From NCBI RefSeq assembly GCF_021648855.1, contig NZ_JAKJHX010000128.1, positions 1 through 9,478 on the forward strand: a stretch of 9,478 bases of DNA, read 5' to 3'. The position numbers and the translations under genes were made by a program. The notes beneath the pieces were generated by a model. It saw only the letters and a program-made list of their open reading frames with translations, was not told the DNA's origin and did no database searches. This stretch comes from Tychonema litorale BBK16. Its GTDB lineage: Bacteria; Cyanobacteriota; Cyanobacteriia; Cyanobacteriales; Microcoleaceae. Shown here in pieces: positions 5,489-9,478 of this stretch. Positions within the stretch are counted from its first letter, which is position 1. Each line of letters opens with the position of its first letter.

Positions 5489-6910
5489 ATGCGCTACCAA
5501 TCCCAGAAACAATGTCATAAAAACAAAATGCAGAAAAAAATTAAAACAGCATTTTTTTACTGTTTAATATTCATATTTTTCTGTTGGAGTACGGCTAACC
5601 TCGACACAATCGCCCAGCCCAAAGAAACAGGTGGACTTAATGGGCAAGAAATGAGAAAAATCCTCGATGAAGGGAACATTGCCGAAGCCGTAACGAGAAT
5701 CGAACTAAACTGGGAAGAAGACTATCAAAAATACTTGTCAGCCAATTTTGGGGCTCAATCAAAAACTGTCGAACAAATAGCAAAAACTCTATCTCGCTTA
5801 GCAGTTGAAACCAAGAAAAAACCAGCCTTGATTTATGCGATACCGCGTAAAGACCAACTAGAACTAATATTGATTTTGCCCGATCGCGCGCCAATCCTCC
5901 GCAGTGTCCCCGATGCAAAACTCAACAACTTGCAGCCAGTAGCCAAAGCATTTAGCAGCGAAATTACGAATCCCAGAAAAATCAACACTACCAGCTATTT
6001 AGAACCAGCCCAAAAACTGTATCAATGGATGATTGCGCCCCTAGAAGCAGACTTACAAGCGGCAAAAATTGAAACTTTGCTATTCTGTGTGGGCGCAGGT
6101 TTGCGAACTTTGCCCCTAGCTGCAATGCACGACGGACAGCAATTTCTGATCCAAAAATATAGTCTAGCCCGTATTCCCGCGTTTAAATTTACAGATATTC
6201 AATACAAAGACCTCAAAAACGCCCAAGTCCTAGGAATGGGGGCATCAGTGTTCTCGGAAACATCCAATAAACAACCACTACCAGCAGTGCAATTGGAACT
6301 AAGTGCGATCGCCGAACAATGGCCTGGTAAATCATTTCTGAACGAAGATTTCACTATAGTCAACTTACAATCCCAGCGATTACAAAAAAAATATGGAATT
6401 ATCCATCTGGCTACTCATGCAGAATTCCGGTCTGGATCACCCGAAAATTCCTATATTCAATTTTGGGAGACTCAACTGGGACTGGATCAGATGAGAGACT
6501 TAAAATGGAACAATCCACCCCTAGAACTATTAGTATTAAGTGCTTGTAAAACAGCGATAGGAGATAAGGATGCAGAATTAGGATTTGCTGGTTTAGCGCT
6601 GCAATCAGGGGCAAAATCAGCCCTGGCTAGCTTGTGGCACGTCAGTGATGCGGGTACTCTAGCGCTAATGACGGAGTTTTACCAGCAATTAAAAGTCAGC
6701 AAACCAAATGATCTTCCAATAATTAAAGCTGAGGCTATCCGACAAGCACAAATAGCTGCGATCGAAGGTAAAGTCACGATCGAAAATGGTCAACTGCGAA
6801 GTTCCAGAGGGGAAACATTGTTGCCTTTGTCTATTCCCCAACTTGATACCAAAAATCTATCTCATCCTTATTATTGGGCAGCTTTCAGCATTATCGGCAG
6901 TCCTTGGTGA
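5489..6910 (+). CDS. Secreted or membrane-anchored CHAT-domain protein (caspase-like peptidase)
   Basis: The 473-residue product has a signal-peptide-like N-terminus: a basic stretch, KKIK at 16-19, a hydrophobic core AFFYCLIFIFFCW (21-33) and possible cleavage after TIA (40-42). About 44-190 is a short, mostly helical-looking region with no evident TPR repeats. The CHAT domain fills about 190-473. Its His-Cys catalytic pair appears intact: His310 in HLATHAEF and Cys353 in LLVLSACKTA. The family motifs GFAGLALQSGA (365-375), SLWHVSDAGT (381-390) and the C-terminal HPYYWAAFSIIG (459-470) are also present. CHAT proteins are clan CD cysteine peptidases; many cyanobacterial ones carry TPR repeats, and some serve in defence or cell differentiation. 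The substrate is unknown. The ATG at 5528 (codon 14) would give a more usual signal peptide with a six-residue basic start; neither start has a clear Shine-Dalgarno, so the longer frame is given. It appears monocistronic. Confidence 0.85.
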   Translation: MRYQSQKQCHKNKMQKKIKTAFFYCLIFIFFCWSTANLDTIAQPKETGGLNGQEMRKILDEGNIAEAVTRIELNWEEDYQKYLSANFGAQSKTVEQIAKTLSRLAVETKKKPALIYAIPRKDQLELILILPDRAPILRSVPDAKLNNLQPVAKAFSSEITNPRKINTTSYLEPAQKLYQWMIAPLEADLQAAKIETLLFCVGAGLRTLPLAAMHDGQQFLIQKYSLARIPAFKFTDIQYKDLKNAQVLGMGASVFSETSNKQPLPAVQLELSAIAEQWPGKSFLNEDFTIVNLQSQRLQKKYGIIHLATHAEFRSGSPENSYIQFWETQLGLDQMRDLKWNNPPLELLVLSACKTAIGDKDAELGFAGLALQSGAKSALASLWHVSDAGTLALMTEFYQQLKVSKPNDLPIIKAEAIRQAQIAAIEGKVTIENGQLRSSRGETLLPLSIPQLDTKNLSHPYYWAAFSIIGSPW

Positions 6911-6914
6911 GAGT

Positions 6915-6952
6915 ATCTGCTTTCTTCAATCCAAAATCCAAAATCCGAAATC
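6915..6952. repeat. Left copy of imperfect 38-bp direct repeat, heptamer-rich
   Basis: This segment aligns without gaps to 7174-7211 (34 of 38 bases identical). It contains TTCTTCAATCCAAAAT and then heptamer-like TCCAAAA / TCCGAAA units. It lies directly before the MITE-like element, and the second copy follows the palindromic repeat, so the two copies bracket the repeat cluster at a distance of 259 bp. Confidence 0.7.
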
Positions 6953-6955
6953 GAT

Positions 6956-7060
6956 ATATAGCAATCCTAAATGAGTTGTAAAATTTTTACCCCACCCCAA
7001 CCCTCCCCGAACCCAAGGGGAGGGAGTAAGAAATTCACAAATGATTTAGGATTGCTATAT
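6956..7060. mobile_element. 105-bp MITE-like hairpin element, non-coding
   Basis: Perfect 17-bp terminal inverted repeats, ATATAGCAATCCTAAAT (6956-6972) and its complement (7044-7060), begin the element. The pairing continues inward imperfectly: 6976-6990 against 7026-7040 matches at 12 of 15 positions. A perfect 8-bp inner stem follows, CCCTCCCC with GGGGAGGG around the loop GAACCCAA. Almost the whole unit can fold into one hairpin. There is no coding capacity of note. The ends in TATA are compatible with TA-targeting (IS630/Tc1-like) mobilisation, but target duplication cannot be proven from one copy. Confidence 0.7.
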
Positions 7061-7140
7061 GTAGGTTGGGTTGAGTCTCGAAACCCAACTCTTAATTTAA
7101 AATCCAGTGTTGGGTTTCGCTATCGCTCTACCCAACCTAC
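7061..7140. repeat. 80-bp nested palindromic repeat (GTAGGTTGGG ... CCCAACCTAC)
   Basis: Outer arms GTAGGTTGGG (7061-7070) and CCCAACCTAC (7131-7140) are perfect complements. Pairing continues past a mismatch through 7073-7075 with 7126-7128. An inner perfect pair of 11 bp, CGAAACCCAAC (7079-7089) and GTTGGGTTTCG (7109-7119), surrounds an A+T-rich loop. The arms are also partly repeated within each half. The element starts on the base after the MITE-like unit ends. A 12-bp piece of it recurs at 12-23. Confidence 0.75.
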
Positions 7141-7173
7141 TTGCTCTAAAATTGATCGATCCTACAATACACG

Positions 7174-7219
7174 ATCTGTGTTCTTCAATCCAAAATATAA
7201 AATCCGAAATCCAAAATCG
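7174..7219. repeat. Right copy of direct repeat plus heptamers
   Basis: Bases 7174-7211 are the second copy of the imperfect 38-bp direct repeat, followed by one more CAAAATC unit that is absent from the left copy. The extra unit suggests heptamer expansion or loss by slippage between the two copies. Confidence 0.7.
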
Positions 7220-7220
7220 A

Positions 7221-7250
7221 TTGACCGATCGGGATGTTAAAGTGTAAAAC
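7221..7250 (+). promoter_or_regulatory. Weak promoter candidate for the 685-residue protein gene
   Basis: TTGACC (7221-7226) is followed at 17-18 bases by GTAAAA or TAAAAC (7244-7250). The -35 is good and the -10 poor. It lies directly after the repeat cluster, in the only non-repetitive part of the 429-bp gap (7220-7339), so a promoter is expected about here. Confidence 0.25.
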
Positions 7251-7315
7251 ACAGAGTAATCTGATAGCTGTAGCCGTCGGGAAATAAACCACCGCCAACC
7301 TTGAAGGAATAAAGC

Positions 7316-7331
7316 GGAGATCTCCAAGGGG
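7316..7331 (+). promoter_or_regulatory. Palindrome GGAGATCTCC and ribosome binding site
   Basis: A perfect 10-bp palindrome, GGAGATCTCC (7316-7325), is followed at once by AAGGGG (7326-7331), eight bases before the ATG at 7340. AAGGGG is the clearest Shine-Dalgarno-like sequence before any gene in the window and supports this start. The palindrome could be a small operator or form a stem near the binding site, or be chance. Confidence 0.4.
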
Positions 7332-7339
7332 AAAGAAAA

Positions 7340-9397
7340 ATGAAAAAATTAGAATTTTTGCTACAGAAAGAAGGCGATCGCGCCTGGTTGCCGCTAGAAA
7401 CCCCAGACGTGGAAATTCTAGAAGGTAGGTATCGTGTCGTAGCAAGGGTTCCGCACCCCAATACTGACATCGAAATTCGCGTTAGCTACACTTCACTGTT
7501 GCAAATACCGCCACAGCGACAAGTCCAAAGTCGATCGACTCGTACCAATCCAGAAGGATTAGTGGTGATCATTCCCTACACCCGCCTCAAACCAGGGAAG
7601 TGGGAACTTTCCTGCTTGGCCGATCCCGAATCAAAACCAGCCGAACCTTGGCAGTACAACGTTCAGTTGGAAGTATTGGAGGTAGAATCGGAAACCTCCG
7701 AACCGCTACAGCCGATCGACTCCACAGAACCCGCAAGTTCCCCAATGGACTCAGAACTTGCAGCAGCGGCCGATCGCGCCACACCACCCCCAGAACCGCA
7801 GCCTACCAAAATCTACCAATTCCCGAATCCCGAACCGCCACAGCCAAAATCCAAATATAATCTGCAAATCGTCCTCGATCGAGAAACCTTCGTCAGCCAA
7901 CTAGGTCGCCCGTTAATCATTTCCGGCAAAATCGATCTTCCCCAAACCTCCAGCAAAAACCCGACGCCAATTCCCGAATCCCAAACCGCAGAACTCACAA
8001 AACTGATCGGTTCTGCTGAACTGCAAATCTACCTGCGCGATCCCCAAACCTCAGAGGTTCTAGCAGAAATCCATCAACCGATGCCAGAACAGCTTCCTCC
8101 TTGCATCTTTGCCTGCGTCACCTACATTCCAGCCGAGTCCAAAAGTCGCCTAATTTTAGGAGAAGCAATTCTTCGCAGTGGGAATGTCAACCTAGCCACC
8201 CAAGTTTTCACAATTACAGCCCGTTTAGAGCAGCTTCTAGATGCAATTGAAGAAAATTTCGGCGAACAGAAATACAAACCTGAACCCTCTCTCATCGCCC
8301 CAAAACAAGCTTCTATTGAACCTAATCTATCTTTCCTTAAGCTAGTAGAAAAATCCTTAGACCCTTCACCAACCGCCGACCAAACTAATCAAACATTACC
8401 CCCAAAACTAAGTATCCGTCAGGATAAGAGTGTTAATAACAAGTTAGAATTGCCGACATTTGGTCGCAAACTTCCTGACAGCAACCGAGAAAAATTGCTC
8501 TCGGAAATTGCCAAGTCTCCTCAAACTGAGGTAGCAACTCAACAAGCGGATGTCAAGTTAGATTCACCAGCCCTACCTTCACAGATCGCTGATTCCCTAA
8601 AAAAAGTGGAAGTTGCTGCGATCGAGCAAAAACCCGAAAATAGCCCCCAACCAGAAACAGCAGCATCAGAAACTCAGTCAGCACCCACAAAACAGGCATT
8701 TCAAACCTTAAACGTCGAAAATCGATTTTGGTCGCGACTGAGTTCTTTCGTTAGCAGCGGTGAATCCCCGGAATGGTTGAAAAATACCTCGCTGTCACCA
8801 ACTCCGAAAGTAGCGGAAAATAGCAGAGAGGAAATTGTCGGTGTGGAGGAAAGTATCCCAACTCCGCCACCAGTCGTAGCCAGGGAATCTCCAATTTCCG
8901 AACCGAAATCTAATAGCTGGGAAGCCAGAGAATTTGTCGTCTTCGACGAACCAGCGTCCCAACCGCAGAAAAAGGTAGGGGCACAGAAAACAACAGTTGT
9001 CGAAGCGGAGGTAACTCCGCTGACTTCCTACGTTTTGGCACAAGACGAGGTGGTACCAATGCCGATCATTGAACCACCTAGGGAAATAGTCGCAGGGAAG
9101 CTAGTAAAAGTCCGAGTGCAATTGCCGGAATTAATGCCACGAATTTTTGTGAAAATCTGGGTGTACGATCGGCAAACCTACGTGATTCTCGACGGGCCTC
9201 GGTGGATTACTGAATTTGCAGCTAATGGTTTCGGGAATGTCCAGGCAATTGCCGAGTTAGAAATCCCCTATGGCTGTATGGAAATCGAATTTGAGGCGAT
9301 CGCTGTAGAAATGCAAACTCAGCGAGAAAGTGACAAAATCACCGTTCACCGCCAAGTTTTACCCCCATCAGGCCCAAGTTTGCCCCTGGATGGTTAA
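7340..9397 (+). CDS. Unrecognised 685-residue protein with beta domains and Pro-rich linkers
   Basis: I do not recognise a characterised family. The sequence suggests three folded, strand-rich parts: 1-115 (starting MKKLEFLLQKEGDRAWLPLE; alternating hydrophobic strands, Ig-like in feel), 173-300 (YNLQIVLDRETFVSQLGRPL onward, with LILGEAILRSG at 271-281), and 581-672 (REIVAGKLVKVRVQLPELMP, then KIWVYDRQTYVILDGPRWI at 605-623). They are joined by low-complexity linkers rich in Pro, Glu, Ser and Thr at 116-172 and 301-580. One short island, NRFWSRLSSF followed by SPEWLK (461-480), stands out in the long linker and may be a binding motif. There is no signal peptide or membrane segment, so it is probably cytoplasmic. 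It follows the CHAT gene on the same strand, but 429 bp of repeats and its own ribosome binding site argue against an operon. A scaffold or adaptor role is only a guess from architecture. Confidence 0.8.
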   Translation: MKKLEFLLQKEGDRAWLPLETPDVEILEGRYRVVARVPHPNTDIEIRVSYTSLLQIPPQRQVQSRSTRTNPEGLVVIIPYTRLKPGKWELSCLADPESKPAEPWQYNVQLEVLEVESETSEPLQPIDSTEPASSPMDSELAAAADRATPPPEPQPTKIYQFPNPEPPQPKSKYNLQIVLDRETFVSQLGRPLIISGKIDLPQTSSKNPTPIPESQTAELTKLIGSAELQIYLRDPQTSEVLAEIHQPMPEQLPPCIFACVTYIPAESKSRLILGEAILRSGNVNLATQVFTITARLEQLLDAIEENFGEQKYKPEPSLIAPKQASIEPNLSFLKLVEKSLDPSPTADQTNQTLPPKLSIRQDKSVNNKLELPTFGRKLPDSNREKLLSEIAKSPQTEVATQQADVKLDSPALPSQIADSLKKVEVAAIEQKPENSPQPETAASETQSAPTKQAFQTLNVENRFWSRLSSFVSSGESPEWLKNTSLSPTPKVAENSREEIVGVEESIPTPPPVVARESPISEPKSNSWEAREFVVFDEPASQPQKKVGAQKTTVVEAEVTPLTSYVLAQDEVVPMPIIEPPREIVAGKLVKVRVQLPELMPRIFVKIWVYDRQTYVILDGPRWITEFAANGFGNVQAIAELEIPYGCMEIEFEAIAVEMQTQRESDKITVHRQVLPPSGPSLPLDG

Positions 9398-9402
9398 TTA
9401 GA

Positions 9403-9478
9403 GTAGGGGCAATTCATGAATTGGTAGGGGCAATTCATGAATTGGTAGGGGCAATTCATGAATTGGTAGGGGCAATTC
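9403..9478. repeat. 21-bp tandem repeat with palindromic core, cut by window end
   Basis: Three identical 21-bp units (9403-9423, 9424-9444, 9445-9465) and 13 bases of a fourth run to the window edge. Each unit is GTAGGGG plus the perfect 14-bp palindrome CAATTCATGAATTG. The array starts five bases after the stop codon of the preceding gene, so the transcript would contain a chain of small hairpins. The total copy number is unknown. Confidence 0.9.

Noticed and set aside
6971..7240. Open frames of 62-89 codons on both strands in the repeat-filled gap
   Set aside because: They consist of translated palindromic repeats and heptamers with no protein-like features.
5489..9397. CHAT gene plus the 685-residue gene as a TPR-CHAT/type III-E-like defence system
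   Set aside because: No Cas, TPR or nuclease gene is present, the CHAT protein has an export-type N-terminus, and the two genes are separated by 429 bp of repeats.
9403..9478. The regular 21-bp repeats as a CRISPR array
   Set aside because: The units are directly contiguous with no unique spacers.

Overview
The window reads as chromosomal DNA from a filamentous cyanobacterium, probably of the Oscillatoria/Microcoleus type. The evidence is seven copies of the cyanobacterial HIP1 octamer GCGATCGC, A+T-rich heptameric tandem repeats (STRR-like), several palindromic dispersed repeats, a CHAT-domain protein and a gene pair that looks like the synechoxanthin (aromatic carotenoid) enzymes CruE and CruH. 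I see no rRNA, tRNA, CRISPR array or complete transposase gene. Genus-level placement is inference.

Layout. Positions 1-345 hold no convincing complete gene, only a short minus-strand fragment (237-353) that resembles the C-terminal end of an XRE/HigA-type antitoxin. On the minus strand follow a Rieske non-heme iron oxygenase (346-1416, CruH-like) and, upstream of it in the direction of transcription, a 650-residue FAD oxidoreductase with a Tat signal and an internal Rieske cluster (1552-3504, CruE/CrtU-like). A 66-bp palindromic repeat and a credible sigma70-type promoter for the oxygenase lie between the two. A short divergent control region (3505-3641) separates cruE from a plus-strand gene for a Tat-exported protein of the N,N-dimethylformamidase large-subunit-like family (3642-5336). 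The stop codon of that gene lies inside a TAGGGCA heptamer array, which ends next to an extended -10 promoter for a secreted CHAT-domain protease-like protein (5489-6910). The next 429 bp are almost entirely repeats: a 105-bp MITE-like hairpin directly joined to an 80-bp palindromic repeat, the pair bracketed by imperfect 38-bp direct repeats. The last gene (7340-9397) encodes a 685-residue protein with predicted beta domains and proline-rich linkers, which I do not recognise. The window ends inside a 21-bp tandem repeat, each unit carrying a 14-bp palindrome.

How the genes work together. The clearest functional unit is cruE plus cruH. By family knowledge, CruE desaturates the rings of beta-carotene and moves a methyl group to give renierapurpurin, and CruH oxidises the C-18 methyl groups toward the dicarboxylic carotenoid synechoxanthin. 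The other three genes have no demonstrated link to this pathway. Four of the five proteins carry, or may carry, export or membrane-targeting features or are linked to membrane pigments, but a common pathway is not shown by the sequence.
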